Assembly: GCA_009840945.1 (NCBI GenBank) | Contig: VXMU01000129.1 | Coordinates: 1 to 58,511 of the forward strand | Length of the DNA: 58,511 nt | Direction of reading: 5' to 3' | Source of the DNA: Chloroflexota bacterium | GTDB taxonomy: Bacteria > Chloroflexota > Dehalococcoidia > UBA2979 | Shown here: positions 46,838 through 56,535 of the stretch, in pieces | Numbering within the stretch: position 1 is the first letter of the stretch | Layout of the letters: the number at the start of each line of letters is the position of its first letter | Notes under the pieces: model-generated | Told to the model about the DNA's origin: nothing | What the model saw: only the letters and a program-made list of their open reading frames with translations | Database searches by the model: none | Position numbers and translations under genes: made by a program

Positions 46838-47401
46838 CTAGCCTGCCAGCGCGGCCTCCAGCCGCGCGTTCACTTCCTCGACGCTGCCGACGCCGTCCAC
46901 GTCCTGCAGCTTGCCGCGGCTCGCGTAGAAGCTCGCGACGCCCTCGATGCCCTCGGACTGCTCGCGGAGGCGGCGCTGCGCCACCTCCGGCGTGTCGTCG
47001 GCGCGGCCCTCGATCTCGGCCCGCTTCGCGATGCGCTCCAGCAGCATCTCCTCCGGCACGCGGATGAACGGCACCGTGTCGATGTCCAGCGCGCGGCCGG
47101 TGAGCGCCGTCTCCAGCGCCTCCGCCTGCCCGACCGTGCGCGGGAAGCCGTCGAGGATGAACCCACCCTCGGCGTCCGGCTGGCCGATGCGCTCCAGCAG
47201 CATGTCGATCACGAGCTCGTCGGGGACGAGCTGGCCGGAGGTCATGTACTCGTTGGCCTGATTGCCCAGGTCCGTGCCCGCGGCCACGGCCTCGCGCAGC
47301 ATGTCGCCGGTGGAGAGGTGCAGGAGGTTGTGCTGCTCGGCGCAGATCTTGGCCTGCGTGCCCTTGCCGGCGCCGATCAGTCCGAGGATTACGAGTCGCA
47401 T
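46838..47401 (-). CDS. adk: Adenylate kinase
   Basis: 187 residues, a short-lid form. The P-loop is ILGLIGAGKGTQA (GLIGAGKGT in place of the more common GPPGAGKGT). AMP-binding segments are LHLSTGDMLREAVAAGTDLG and GGFILDGFPRTVGQAEALE. The lid is reduced with no zinc cysteines (KRAEIEGRADDTPEVAQRRL). The ATG overlaps the secY stop (ATGA). Confidence 0.97.
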   Translation of the reverse strand: MRLVILGLIGAGKGTQAKICAEQHNLLHLSTGDMLREAVAAGTDLGNQANEYMTSGQLVPDELVIDMLLERIGQPDAEGGFILDGFPRTVGQAEALETALTGRALDIDTVPFIRVPEEMLLERIAKRAEIEGRADDTPEVAQRRLREQSEGIEGVASFYASRGKLQDVDGVGSVEEVNARLEAALAG

Positions 47402-48744
47402 CAGGCGATGAACCCTTCGTAGTTGCGCATCATCATCTGCGCTTCCAGTTGCCGCATCGTATCGATCACCACGCCCACCACGATCAGCAGGCCGGCGGCG
47501 CTGATCTGCAGCGCCTGCACGTTGGTCAGCATCGTGGCGAAGAAGGGCAGGATAGCGACGAACCCGAGGAAGATCGCGCCGCCCCACGTGATCCGGATCA
47601 GCACCCGGGAGATGTACTCCTGCGTCGGGCGTCCGGGCCGGATGCCGGGGATGAAGCCGCCCTGCCGCTGGAGGTTCTCCGCCAGGTTCTGCTGCTGGAA
47701 TACCACCATCGTGTAGAAGAACGCGAACAGCACGACCATCACGAAGACAAGCAGCCAGTAGATGAAGTTCGCAGGCGTGAGCGTGTCCTGCACGAACCGC
47801 GCCACGTTGGCGATCCATCCCACGTCCGCCGTCTCCGCCACGAACTGCGCGAACGCGGGCGGGAAGATCATGATCGAGAACGCGAAGATCAGCGGGATCA
47901 TACCCGCTGTGTTGACGCGCAGCGGGATATGCGTCTGCCCCTGCTGACGGTACATCCGTCCACCACGGATCGATTGCCTCGCGTACTGCACGGGGAGGCG
48001 GCGCTGCGCCTCCTGGAAGAGCACGATCAGCGCCACGACGGCGAGGGTGATCAGCGCCAGCAGCATGATCGCGCTCACCGTCGCGCCCGTGCCGGCGAGT
48101 CCGGCGCGGCCGACGATGCCCGGCAGCCCGGCGACGATGCCGCTGAAGATGATCAGCGAGATGCCGTTGCCGATGCCCTCTTCCGAGATCAGCTCGCCGA
48201 GCCACACGAGGAACATCGTCCCCGCCACCATCGAGATGACGGTCGCGAGGGTCGGGAGCGCCTGCTCGCCGGTCAGCGAGATGCCGCTCACGCCGCCGAA
48301 CTGCTGGATGAGCAGCAGCTGGGCGTAGCCCTGGAAGGCGGCGAGGGGCACGCACAGGTAGTGCGTGTACTGCTGGATCCGCTGCCGCCCGGACTCGCCC
48401 TCGCGCGACAGCGCCTGCAGCCGCGGGACCAGCGGCACGGCGAGCTGCATCACGATCGAGGCGGTGATGTACGGGTACACCCCGAGCGCGGCGACGGAGA
48501 GATTCTCCAGCGCGCCGCCGGAGAAGATGTTGAGGAAGCCGAGGATCGCGTTGTTGTCGAAGACGCTCTGCAGCACGTCCGAGTTGATCCCCGGCACGGG
48601 CACGTGCGCCACGAACCGGAAGATCAGCAGCATCGCCAGCGTGAACAGGATCTTCTGGCGGATGTCGGGCTGCTGGAACGCGTCGACGGCGGCCTGCAGC
48701 AGCCGGGGCCGCTGAGCGGGAGCGGTCTGCTGCTGCTGGGCCAC
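47401..48744 (-). CDS. secY: Preprotein translocase subunit SecY
   Basis: A 447-residue polytopic membrane protein forming the Sec channel driven by SecA, whose gene ends at the left edge of this window. Ten hydrophobic segments are visible, e.g. ILFTLAMLLIFRFVAHVPVP (TM1), LAVVALIVLFQEAQRRLPVQ and IFLGFVAILPFFATMLTNVQ. Signatures include LGVYPYITASIVMQLAVPLV and the C5 loop region QQNLAENLQRQGGFIPGIRP. The start is GTG 48744, only 4 nt after the true rplO stop at 48749. Confidence 0.98.
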   Translation of the reverse strand: MAQQQQTAPAQRPRLLQAAVDAFQQPDIRQKILFTLAMLLIFRFVAHVPVPGINSDVLQSVFDNNAILGFLNIFSGGALENLSVAALGVYPYITASIVMQLAVPLVPRLQALSREGESGRQRIQQYTHYLCVPLAAFQGYAQLLLIQQFGGVSGISLTGEQALPTLATVISMVAGTMFLVWLGELISEEGIGNGISLIIFSGIVAGLPGIVGRAGLAGTGATVSAIMLLALITLAVVALIVLFQEAQRRLPVQYARQSIRGGRMYRQQGQTHIPLRVNTAGMIPLIFAFSIMIFPPAFAQFVAETADVGWIANVARFVQDTLTPANFIYWLLVFVMVVLFAFFYTMVVFQQQNLAENLQRQGGFIPGIRPGRPTQEYISRVLIRITWGGAIFLGFVAILPFFATMLTNVQALQISAAGLLIVVGVVIDTMRQLEAQMMMRNYEGFIA

Positions 48745-48748
48745 GGTG

Positions 48749-49246
48749 CTAGTTCTCCCCGCGCCGGTGGATGCGGTTGCGCACGCGGCGCACGGCCGGG
48801 GCCAGCTCCTCGAAGCTGCCGCCGGCGGCCGTGATCGCCTCCTTGGCCGAGGCCGAGAGGCGCGGTGCGCGCACCGTCAGCGCGTGCGTGAGCTCGCCGT
48901 CCCCCAGCACCTTGAACGGCTCCTCGGGGCCGTCGATGAGGCGGAGCGCGGCGAGCTACTCGCCGTCGACGACGTCGCCGGCGGCGAAGCGGTCCTGGAG
49001 GTCGCGCAGGTTCACGGCCTGGAACTCGGTGCGGAACGGGTTGCGGAAGCCGGGCTTGCGGCCGAGGCGGCGGATGAGCGGGATCTGCCCGCCCTCGAAG
49101 CCGGGGCGGACCTTGCCGCCGCTGCGCGCCTTCTGGCCCTTGAGGCCGCGGCCGGAGTAGGTGCCCTTGCCGGATGCGTTGCCGCGGCCGCGGCGCAGCC
49201 GGGGGCGCTTCGCGCCGGCGGGCGGCCGGAGCGTGTGCTGGTCCAC
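48749..49246 (-). CDS. rplO: 50S ribosomal protein L15, interrupted by an in-frame TAG
   Basis: The frame starts at GTG 49246 as L15: [60 protein letters not shown]. It meets TAG at 48956-48958 after 96 codons (GDVVDGE-stop). Without changing frame it continues [58 protein letters not shown] to TAG at 48749, which is normal L15 C-terminal sequence and abuts secY by 4 nt. So one nonsense codon truncates an otherwise complete 165-codon gene. Possibilities are a sequencing error, a real nonsense mutation, or amber readthrough. L15 is dispensable in a few bacteria. Confidence 0.9.
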
Positions 49247-49428
49247 TACTCCACCTCCTCGACGCTCACGAGGTGCTGCACCTTGTGCGCCATACCGCGG
49301 ATCGTGTCGTTGTCGTCATGCTCCACGCTGTGGTGGAGGCGCTTCAACCCGAGCGCCTTGATGGTGCGCTTCTGCCGCTCCTCGTAGCCGATGGCGGACT
49401 TCGTCCAGGTGATGCGCAGCTTCGCCAT
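49246..49428 (-). CDS. rpmD: 50S ribosomal protein L30
   Basis: A 60-residue L30: [57 protein letters not shown]. Complete. The stop overlaps the rplO GTG (TAGTG). Confidence 0.97.
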   Translation of the reverse strand: MAKLRITWTKSAIGYEERQKRTIKALGLKRLHHSVEHDDNDTIRGMAHKVQHLVSVEEVE

Positions 49429-49433
49429 CTGCT

Positions 49434-50006
49434 CTACTCCGCGCCCACCAGCGCGCGCCGGGCGGCCACCGCCTGCTCCGGGTCGCGCAGCGAGGCGAGA
49501 CCATCGATGGTCGCCCGCACCACGTTCACGGGGTTGTTGGAGCCGAGCGACTTCGTGAGCACGTCGGTCACGCCCGCGGCCTCCATGATCGCACGGACGG
49601 CGCCGCCGGCGATGATGCCCGCGCCGGGCGCGGCCGGGCGCATCACGACCCGCGAGGCCTTGAAGCGCGCCACCAGCTCGTGGGCGATGGTGCCCTCACG
49701 CATCGGCACCTGGATCATCGAGCGCCGCGCGATGACGCCGCCCTTGCGGATCGCCTCCGGCACCTCGTTGGCGCGGCCCATGCCGAAGCCGACGCGGCCC
49801 TCGCCGTCGCCGACGACGACGATGGCGGTGAAGGAGAAGCGACGCCCGCCCTTCACGACCTTCGCGACGCGGTTGATGTCCACGACCTTCTCGATGTACT
49901 CGGGGCCCTCAGGCTCGGCGTCGCGGCGGCGGTCGCCGCGCCGGCCCCGGCCGCCGCGATCACGGTCGCGGTCGCCGCGGTCGCGTCCTCCGCGCTGCTG
50001 CACCAT
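49434..50006 (-). CDS. rpsE: 30S ribosomal protein S5
   Basis: A 190-residue S5 with core blocks [40 protein letters not shown] and [20 protein letters not shown]. The first 38 residues are an unusual Arg/Asp/Gly-rich tract ([20 protein letters not shown]). The initial Met base overlaps the rplR stop by 1 nt. Confidence 0.98.
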   Translation of the reverse strand: MVQQRGGRDRGDRDRDRGGRGRRGDRRRDAEPEGPEYIEKVVDINRVAKVVKGGRRFSFTAIVVVGDGEGRVGFGMGRANEVPEAIRKGGVIARRSMIQVPMREGTIAHELVARFKASRVVMRPAAPGAGIIAGGAVRAIMEAAGVTDVLTKSLGSNNPVNVVRATIDGLASLRDPEQAVAARRALVGAE

Positions 50007-50374
50007 CAGAAGACCAGCCCTTCCTCGCGCGCTGCCTCTGCGAGTGCGCGCACACGGCCCTTGAAGGAGAAGCCGCCGCGGTCGAACACCACGGCCTCGT
50101 GCCCGGCCTCGCGGGCGCGCTGCGCCAGCACCGTCCCCACGGCGCGCGCACGGTCCGTCTTCGTCCCGCTGCCGTTCTCGCGCACCGACGGTTCGAGGTC
50201 GGACGCGGCGACGAGCGTGTGCCCGGCGCGGTCGTCGATGACCTGTGCGTAGATGTGCCGCGCGGAGCGGAAGACGGCCAGGCGCGGCCGCTGGACCGTC
50301 CCGGCCACGCGCTTGCGCAGCCGCCGGTGGCGGCGCTGGCGCGCGGAGCGGCGGGTGTTCTGGCTACTGCTCAT
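50006..50374 (-). CDS. rplR: 50S ribosomal protein L18
   Basis: A 122-residue L18: [80 protein letters not shown]. Complete, with the 5S rRNA-binding core. Confidence 0.98.
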   Translation of the reverse strand: MSSSQNTRRSARQRRHRRLRKRVAGTVQRPRLAVFRSARHIYAQVIDDRAGHTLVAASDLEPSVRENGSGTKTDRARAVGTVLAQRAREAGHEAVVFDRGGFSFKGRVRALAEAAREEGLVF

Positions 50375-50386
50375 GTGCGCGCGCTC

Positions 50387-50920
50387 CTAGCCGCGCTTCC
50401 CGGCCTTGCGCCGGACCTGCTCGCCACGGTAGCGGATGCCCTTGCCCTGGTAAGGCTCCGGCGGGCGCACGCGACGCACCAGCGCCGCCTGCTGCCCCAC
50501 CCGCTGCTTGTCGATGCCGTGCACGTGCACGCGCGTGGGCGACTCCACCTCGAACGTCACGCCGTCCAGCGGCTGCAGCTCGACCTGGTGGGAGAAGCCG
50601 ACGTTCAGCACCAGGCTCTGCCCCCGCAGCTCCGCGCGGTAGCCGGTGCCGACGATCTCGAGGGACTTCGTGAAGCCCTCCGTCACGCCCTCCACCATGT
50701 TGGCGATGAGCGCGCGTGTCAGCCCGTGGAGCGCGCGGTGGTTCGGCGCGTCCGAGGGCCGCGTCACGACGACCTCGCCGTCGTCGAGCGCCACGCCGAT
50801 CTCCGGGTGGAGGTCCTGCGCGAGCTCGCCGCGCGGACCCTGCACGCGGCAGGTGCCGTCGTCCAGGCGCACCTGCACGCCGTCGGGGAGGGGTACCGGC
50901 TGCTTGCCTACGCGTGACAT
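50387..50920 (-). CDS. rplF: 50S ribosomal protein L6
   Basis: A 177-residue L6: SRVGKQPVPLPDGVQVRLDD, RALHGLTRALIANMVEGVTE, GFTKSLEIVGTGYRAELRGQ, and the C-terminal RPPEPYQGKGIRYRGEQVRR. Complete. Confidence 0.98.
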   Translation of the reverse strand: MSRVGKQPVPLPDGVQVRLDDGTCRVQGPRGELAQDLHPEIGVALDDGEVVVTRPSDAPNHRALHGLTRALIANMVEGVTEGFTKSLEIVGTGYRAELRGQSLVLNVGFSHQVELQPLDGVTFEVESPTRVHVHGIDKQRVGQQAALVRRVRPPEPYQGKGIRYRGEQVRRKAGKRG

Positions 50921-50942
50921 GGTTGTATTGCCTGCCTCACCG

Positions 50943-51341
50943 CTACCAGACGTAGCACAGGACCTCGCCGCCGACCTTGCGGCGCCAGGCTTCCTGTCCC
51001 GTCATCACGCCCTGGGAGGTGCTCATCACGGCCACGCCGAGGCCCCCGTAGACCCGGGGGATCTCGCGGCGGTTCACGTAGACGCGCAGGCCGGGGCGCG
51101 AGACGCGCCGGATGCCGCCGATCGCGGCCTGCTGGTCAGAGAGATAGTTGAGGCGTAGCCGCAGGTAGCGGCGGCTGCCTTCCTGCTCCTCCGAGTAGCC
51201 GGCGATGAAGCCCTCGGACTGGAGCACGTCGGCAATCGCCTGCTTCAGCTTGGAGGCGGGTACGCGGACCGAGTCATGGCGTGCGCCCAGCGCGTTGCGG
51301 ATGCGCGTGCACATGTCGGCCAGTGGGTCGGACATGCTCAT
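50943..51341 (-). CDS. rpsH: 30S ribosomal protein S8
   Basis: A 132-residue S8: SDPLADMCTRIRNALGARHD, VRVPASKLKQAIADVLQSEG, GIRRVSRPGLRVYVNRREIP, RVYGGLGVAVMSTSQGVMTG. The start is ATG 51341 (MSMSDP) with ATG 51335 as alternative; the upstream frame shadows rpsN. Complete. Confidence 0.97.
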   Translation of the reverse strand: MSMSDPLADMCTRIRNALGARHDSVRVPASKLKQAIADVLQSEGFIAGYSEEQEGSRRYLRLRLNYLSDQQAAIGGIRRVSRPGLRVYVNRREIPRVYGGLGVAVMSTSQGVMTGQEAWRRKVGGEVLCYVW

Positions 51342-51381
51342 CGGCTCGTGCTCGTCTCCTCTCCGCCGTGCTTCGTGGCGC

Positions 51382-51585
51382 CTACCACGACGACTTCCGA
51401 ACGCCGGGCAGCTTGCCCTGGTTCGCCAGTGTCCGGAAACAGATCCGGCACATCTCGAAGCGTCGCATGTAGGCACGGGCCCGGCCGCACGGCCGGTCGC
51501 GCCACACCACGGGGCAGCGGTTCACCTTGCGGCTCGAGTACTTCGGCTTGCGGTTCGCGGCCGCAATCAGCGACTTGCGCGCCAT
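51382..51585 (-). CDS. rpsN: 30S ribosomal protein S14 (zinc-type variant)
   Basis: A 67-residue short S14. The zinc ligands appear as [20 protein letters not shown] followed by EMCRICFR. The first Cys pair is separated by 8 residues (C-x8-C) instead of the usual C-x2-C, while the second pair is a normal C-x2-C. The rest ([11 protein letters not shown]) is standard. Zinc binding may be kept with a longer loop. Confidence 0.96.
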   Translation of the reverse strand: MARKSLIAAANRKPKYSSRKVNRCPVVWRDRPCGRARAYMRRFEMCRICFRTLANQGKLPGVRKSSW

Positions 51586-51627
51586 CCGTCCATTCCTCCG
51601 TACCGCTGCATTCCGCCCGCCGGACGC

Positions 51628-52188
51628 CTACTGCGTCCGCGCGAACGGCATGCCCAGCAGCTCCAGGAGCCGCTTGCCTTCTTCGTCTGTCCGCGCCGAG
51701 GTGATCACGTTGATCTGGAGCCCCCGGACACGGTCGATGCTGTCGAACGTCACCTCCGGGAAGATCACCTGCTCGGTGACCCCCAGCGAGTAGTTGCCGC
51801 GCCCGTCGAACGAGTTCGGCGAGACGCCGCGGAAGTCGCGCACGCGCGGCAGCGCGATGTGCACCAGCCGCTCGAAGAACTCCCACATGCGGTCGCGGCG
51901 CAGCGTCAGCTTGAGGCCCACGGCGTTGCCCTCGCGCAGGCGGAAGTTGGAGATGGCCCGCTTGGCGCGCGTCACCACTGGCTTCTGCCCGGTGATCAGG
52001 CGCAGGTCCTGCGTCGCGCTGTCGATGGCGCGGCCGTTCTCGAGCGCCTCGCCGAGGCCGATGTTGACCCCGATCTTGCGCAGCGTGGGCGCCTCCATCG
52101 GGTTCGAGTAGCTGAACTCGCGCATGAGCGCCGCGTGGATCTCGTCCTCGTAGCGCTGTCGCAGCCGTGGCTTCGTCGCGGTCACCAT
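51628..52188 (-). CDS. rplE: 50S ribosomal protein L5
   Basis: A 186-residue L5: RLRQRYEDEIHAALMREFSY, APTLRKIGVNIGLGEALENG, ITGQKPVVTRAKRAISNFRL, REGNAVGLKLTLRRDRMWEF, FGRGNYSLGVTEQ-type segment, INVITSARTDEEGKRLLELL. Complete. Confidence 0.98.
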   Translation of the reverse strand: MVTATKPRLRQRYEDEIHAALMREFSYSNPMEAPTLRKIGVNIGLGEALENGRAIDSATQDLRLITGQKPVVTRAKRAISNFRLREGNAVGLKLTLRRDRMWEFFERLVHIALPRVRDFRGVSPNSFDGRGNYSLGVTEQVIFPEVTFDSIDRVRGLQINVITSARTDEEGKRLLELLGMPFARTQ

Positions 52189-52204
52189 CAGTCGCTCACC
52201 ACCA

Positions 52205-52522
52205 CTAGTCGATCGCCACGCCGCAGCGCTTGCACACGCGCGTCTTGCCGCCGCTGTCCAGCGTGTCGAACGCCACGCGCGTCGCGAGGTCGCACGAGGG
52301 GCAGACCAGCATCACGTTGGAGAGATGCAGGGGCGCCTCGAGATCCAGGATCTCCGACGGCATCGTCGGGTTCTGGGAGCGGCGGTGCTTCTTCACCATG
52401 TTGATGCCGGTCACGATCACGCGGTTGTTCTTCGCCATCACCTGCCGCACGGAGCCGCGGCGGCCGCGGTCCTTGCCCGCGATCACCTCGACCGTGTCGT
52501 TGCGCTTCACCCGGGCCGCCAT
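52205..52522 (-). CDS. rplX: 50S ribosomal protein L24
   Basis: A 105-residue L24 with the KOW motif KRNDTVEVIAGKDRGRRGSV and INMVKKHRRSQNPTMPSEIL. The C-terminal VCPSCDLATRV...RVCKRCGVAID contains two CxxC pairs typical of zinc-containing L24. The ATG overlaps the rplN stop. Confidence 0.97.
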   Translation of the reverse strand: MAARVKRNDTVEVIAGKDRGRRGSVRQVMAKNNRVIVTGINMVKKHRRSQNPTMPSEILDLEAPLHLSNVMLVCPSCDLATRVAFDTLDSGGKTRVCKRCGVAID

Positions 52523-52893
52523 CACAGCACCTCCGGGGCGAGCGAGACGATGCGCATAAACTGGCGGTCGCGCAGCTCGCGCGCGACGGGGCCGGTGATG
52601 CGCGTGCCGCGCGGGTTGCCGTCGCGCGCGGCCAGCACCACCGCCGCGTTGTCGTCGAAGCGGATGGTCGAGCCGTCCGGGCGCTGCACGGGGTGCGCGG
52701 TCCGCACGACCACGGCGTGGACCACCTCGCCCTTGCGCACCGGGCTGTTGGGCTGCGCGTCCTTCACGGTCGCCACGATCAGGTCGCCGACGCGGGCGTA
52801 GCGGCGGCCGGAGCCGCCGAGCACGCGGATGCAGAGCAGCTCGCGCGCGCCGGAGTTGTCGGCAACGGTGAGGCGGCTCTCCTGCTGGATCAC
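52522..52893 (-). CDS. rplN: 50S ribosomal protein L14
   Basis: A 123-residue L14: [80 protein letters not shown]. Complete. The start overlaps the rpsQ stop by 4 nt. Confidence 0.98.
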   Translation of the reverse strand: MIQQESRLTVADNSGARELLCIRVLGGSGRRYARVGDLIVATVKDAQPNSPVRKGEVVHAVVVRTAHPVQRPDGSTIRFDDNAAVVLAARDGNPRGTRITGPVARELRDRQFMRIVSLAPEVL

Positions 52894-53405
52894 GACCCGG
52901 CCTCGCCTTCGTCGCCGCCATCGGCGGCTGCCTCGGCCTCAGTGGCCTCAGGCTGGGGGGCCTCGGACTGAGGGGCCTCGGGCTGCGGGGCTTCGGGCTC
53001 GGGCTCCGCGGTGGCGGCTCGCGCCTCCGCGTCGGCGCCGGCGCCGCCCACCTCGCCGGCCTCGGCGGCCGCGCGCGCGGCGGTGCGCTGCATCTCGTCG
53101 ACCAGCGCCTCGTCCAGGACCTCCGGGGCCACCTCGGCCACCTCGCGCTCGGTCATCACCTCGACGAGGCGCCAGCGCTTGGTCTTGCTGACCGGCCGCG
53201 ACTCCTCGATGGTCACGAGGTCGCCGACGGTGGCGAGGTTCTCCGGGTCGTGGACGGCGTAGCGCTTCGTCTGGCGGATCACCTTGCGGTAGAGCCGGTG
53301 TCGCGCGGCGCGCGAGACGGCGACGATCACCGTCTTGTCGTTCTTCGACGAGACGACGGTGCCGGTGCGCCGCTTGCGGTTGACCTGTCGTTCGGCCTGA
53401 ACCAC
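52890..53405 (-). CDS. rpsQ: 30S ribosomal protein S17 with acidic C-terminal extension
   Basis: 171 residues, about twice the usual 85. The S17 core is normal: [54 protein letters not shown]. The extra C-terminal 85 residues are Ala/Glu/Pro-rich with imperfect PEAPQ repeats ([20 protein letters not shown]), strongly acidic and probably disordered. No separate domain is seen. Confidence 0.96.
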   Translation of the reverse strand: MVQAERQVNRKRRTGTVVSSKNDKTVIVAVSRAARHRLYRKVIRQTKRYAVHDPENLATVGDLVTIEESRPVSKTKRWRLVEVMTEREVAEVAPEVLDEALVDEMQRTAARAAAEAGEVGGAGADAEARAATAEPEPEAPQPEAPQSEAPQPEATEAEAAADGGDEGEAGS

Positions 53406-53408
53406 CGC

Positions 53409-53672
53409 TTACTCCTCCTGCTCCGCGTCGTCGCCGGAGGCGGCGGCGGCTTCAACCATCTCGCCGTACGCGACGAGGAGCGCCCGCTGGTGCAGCAGCG
53501 TCTTGATGCGCGCCACCCGCCGCCTGGTGCTGCGCACCTGCGAGACGTCCGCCAGCTGACGCGTGGCGGCCTGGAAGCGCAGGTTGAAGAGCGCCCGCTG
53601 CGTCTCCTCCAGCTCGTTGCGGAGGTCCGCCTCGGACATGGCGCGCAGGTCGGCGACGTCTTGCGCGGGCAT
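53409..53672 (-). CDS. rpmC: 50S ribosomal protein L29
   Basis: An 87-residue L29: VADLRAMSEADLRNELEETQ, RALFNLRFQAATRQLADVSQ, VRSTRRRVARIKTLLHQRAL. The C-terminus has an acidic addition of about 20 residues (AAAASGDDAEQEE). ATG 53672 shares one base with the rplP stop. Confidence 0.97.
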   Translation of the reverse strand: MPAQDVADLRAMSEADLRNELEETQRALFNLRFQAATRQLADVSQVRSTRRRVARIKTLLHQRALLVAYGEMVEAAAASGDDAEQEE

Positions 53673-54085
53673 TACGCCTCCTCGCGGGGGATCATCTTCG
53701 TGTCGACGGAGAGCTTGTGGTGCGCGCGCCGGAACGCCTCGCGCACCGCCTCCTCGGGCACCCCGGCAACCTCGAAGAGCACGCGGCCGCGCTTCACGAC
53801 CGCGACCCAGTGGTCCGGGTTGCCCTTGCCCTTGCCCATGCGGACCTCGACGGGCTTCTTGGTGACGGGCTTGTCCGGGAAGACGCGGATCCACACCTTG
53901 CCGCCGCGCCGCAGCGAACCGGTGATCGCGCGCCGAGCGGCCTCGATCTGGCGCGCGTCGACCCAGCCCGTGGTCTGCGCCTGCAGGCCCCACTCGCCGA
54001 AGGCGACGTAGTTGCCCGAGTGCGCCATCCCGCGGCGCTTGCCGCGGTGCTGCTTGCGGTAGCGGACGCGACGAGGCATCAGCAT
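53672..54085 (-). CDS. rplP: 50S ribosomal protein L16
   Basis: A 137-residue L16: [100 protein letters not shown]. Complete. Confidence 0.98.
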   Translation of the reverse strand: MLMPRRVRYRKQHRGKRRGMAHSGNYVAFGEWGLQAQTTGWVDARQIEAARRAITGSLRRGGKVWIRVFPDKPVTKKPVEVRMGKGKGNPDHWVAVVKRGRVLFEVAGVPEEAVREAFRRAHHKLSVDTKMIPREEA

Positions 54086-54089
54086 CGCG

Positions 54090-54757
<668 letters not shown>

Positions 54758-54758
<1 letters not shown>

Positions 54759-55099
54759 CAGAACACCCCCTCGTCGTCCACGACGATCTCGATGTGGCTG
54801 TAGCGCTTGAGCCTCGGCGCGGCGCGGCCGCGCGAGCGCGCCTTGAAGCGGCGCAACGTGCGCGCGTCTCCGGCGATGGCGCTCTTCACCACCAGCCCGT
54901 CCGGGTTGAGGTTGAAGTTGTTCTCCGCGTTCGCCATCGCCGAGCGCAGCGCCTTCCAGACGATGCGCGCGGAGGGCTGCGGCATGAACTGCAGCGTCGT
55001 CAGCGCCTGGTTCGCCGGCATCCCCTTGATAACGTCCAGCACCAGCCGCACCTTGCGGGGCGAGACGCGCTGGTGGCGGGCGACGGAGCGGACTTCCAT
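54758..55099 (-). CDS. rplV: 50S ribosomal protein L22
   Basis: A 113-residue L22: VRSVARHQRVSPRKVRLVLD, VIKGMPANQALTTLQFMPQP, NAENNFNLNPDGLVVKSAIA, RRFKARSRGRAAPRLKRYSH. Complete. Confidence 0.98.
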
Positions 55100-55101
55100 C
55101 G

Positions 55102-55386
55102 TTATCGGACCCTCGAACTGGACTCGCTGCGGCCGCGGTGGCCGCGGAACGTGCGCGTGAAGGCGAACTCGCCCAGCTTGTGGCCCACCATGTTCTCGGT
55201 GCAGAACACCGGCACGTGGCGGCGGCCGTCGTGGACCGCGATGGTCATGCCGACCATCTCCGGCATCACCATGGAGGCGCGCGACCAGGTGCGGATCACC
55301 TGCTTGTTCTGTGAGCGCTGCGCCGCCTCCACCTGCTTCATCAGGCTCGGGTGGACGTAGGGCCCCTTCTTCGTCGATCGAGACAT
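55102..55386 (-). CDS. rpsS: 30S ribosomal protein S19
   Basis: A 94-residue S19: [77 protein letters not shown] 55386 is the conserved start; upstream frame is rplB shadow. Confidence 0.98.
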   Translation of the reverse strand: MSRSTKKGPYVHPSLMKQVEAAQRSQNKQVIRTWSRASMVMPEMVGMTIAVHDGRRHVPVFCTENMVGHKLGEFAFTRTFRGHRGRSESSSRVR

Positions 55387-55388
55387 CG

Positions 55389-56231
55389 CTAGCGCCTCCG
55401 CCCGCCGCGCGTGCGCCGGCGCACGATGTAGCGGTCCGTGCGCTTGTTGCGGCGCGTCCGGTAGCCGAGCGCGGGCTTGCCCCACGGCGTCTTCGGGCCG
55501 GGCAGGCCCACCGGGGCCTTGCCCTCGCCCCCGCCGTGCGGGTGGTCCACCGGGTTCATCACGGAGCCGCGCACCTGCGGGCGCCGCCCGCGATGGCGCT
55601 TGCGGCCCGCCTTGCCGAGCTTGATCAGCGCGTGCTCCGGGTTGCCGACGGTCCCGACGGTGGCCCGGCAGTTCTCCAGCACCTGGCGCATCTCACCCGA
55701 CGGCATGCGCAGCAGCACGTAGCCGCTGTCGCGCGCCATCACCTGGATGCCCGCGCCGGCCGAACGCCCGAGCTGCCCGCCGCGGCCCGGCTGCAACTCC
55801 ACGTTGTGCACCATCGTGCCCGGCGGCATGTCGCGCAGTTCGAGCGTGTTGCCCGGCGCGATCGGCGAGCCCGGCCCGGCGACGACCGTGTCGTCCACGC
55901 GCAGCCGGTCCGGGGCGATGATGTACCGCTTGTCGCCGTCGGCGTAGAAGATCAGCGCGATCCGCGCGCTGCGGCCGGGGTCGTACTCGATGGCCGCGAC
56001 GCGGCCCGGCACGCCGTCCTTGTCGCGCTTGAAGTCGATGATGCGGACGCGGCGCTTGTGGCCGCCGCCGCGGTGGCGGACGGAGATGCGGCCGTCGCGG
56101 CTGCGGCCCGCGCGCTGCTTCTTCGTGGCGAGCAGGCGCTTCTCCGGCTTCTTCTTCGTGATCTCGTCGAACGTGTGGCCCATCGCGTTGCGACGGCCCG
56201 GCGAGGTTGGCTTGTAGGTCCGCAGTGGCAT
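55389..56231 (-). CDS. rplB: 50S ribosomal protein L2
   Basis: A 280-residue L2: [80 protein letters not shown] with the conserved His of the peptidyl transferase region. Complete. Confidence 0.98.
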   Translation of the reverse strand: MPLRTYKPTSPGRRNAMGHTFDEITKKKPEKRLLATKKQRAGRSRDGRISVRHRGGGHKRRVRIIDFKRDKDGVPGRVAAIEYDPGRSARIALIFYADGDKRYIIAPDRLRVDDTVVAGPGSPIAPGNTLELRDMPPGTMVHNVELQPGRGGQLGRSAGAGIQVMARDSGYVLLRMPSGEMRQVLENCRATVGTVGNPEHALIKLGKAGRKRHRGRRPQVRGSVMNPVDHPHGGGEGKAPVGLPGPKTPWGKPALGYRTRRNKRTDRYIVRRRTRGGRRR

Positions 56232-56234
56232 CGC

Positions 56235-56531
56235 CTACACCCCCTCGAAGTACTGAATCTGCTCGCCCTCGGCGAGGGTCACGATCGCCTTCTTCCAGGA
56301 CGGCGATGTCGACATGCCCATCCCGAAGCGCCGCGTCTTGCCGCGCACCATCATCGTGCGCACCTTCAGTACGTGGACATCGAAGGCCTGCTCGACCGCC
56401 TCGGCGATCTGCGACTTGTTCGCGCGCGTGTCCACCTCGAACACGTACTGGCCCAGCGCTCCCAGCATCGTCGACTTCTCGGTGACGACCGGGCGCTTGA
56501 GCACCTGCAGCGGGTGAATCGCCTTCGGCAT
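56235..56531 (-). CDS. rplW: 50S ribosomal protein L23
   Basis: A 98-residue L23: HPLQVLKRPVVTEKSTMLGA, YVFEVDTRANKSQIAEAVEQ, AFDVHVLKVRTMMVRGKTRR, WKKAIVTLAEGEQIQYFEGV. Complete. Confidence 0.98.
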   Translation of the reverse strand: MPKAIHPLQVLKRPVVTEKSTMLGALGQYVFEVDTRANKSQIAEAVEQAFDVHVLKVRTMMVRGKTRRFGMGMSTSPSWKKAIVTLAEGEQIQYFEGV

Positions 56532-56535
56532 GCCG

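Noticed and set aside
48956..48958. Selenocysteine-type recoding of the rplO stop
   Set aside because: The codon is TAG, not TGA, and Sec decoding does not use TAG in the known system. Pyrrolysine has no supporting genes in the window.
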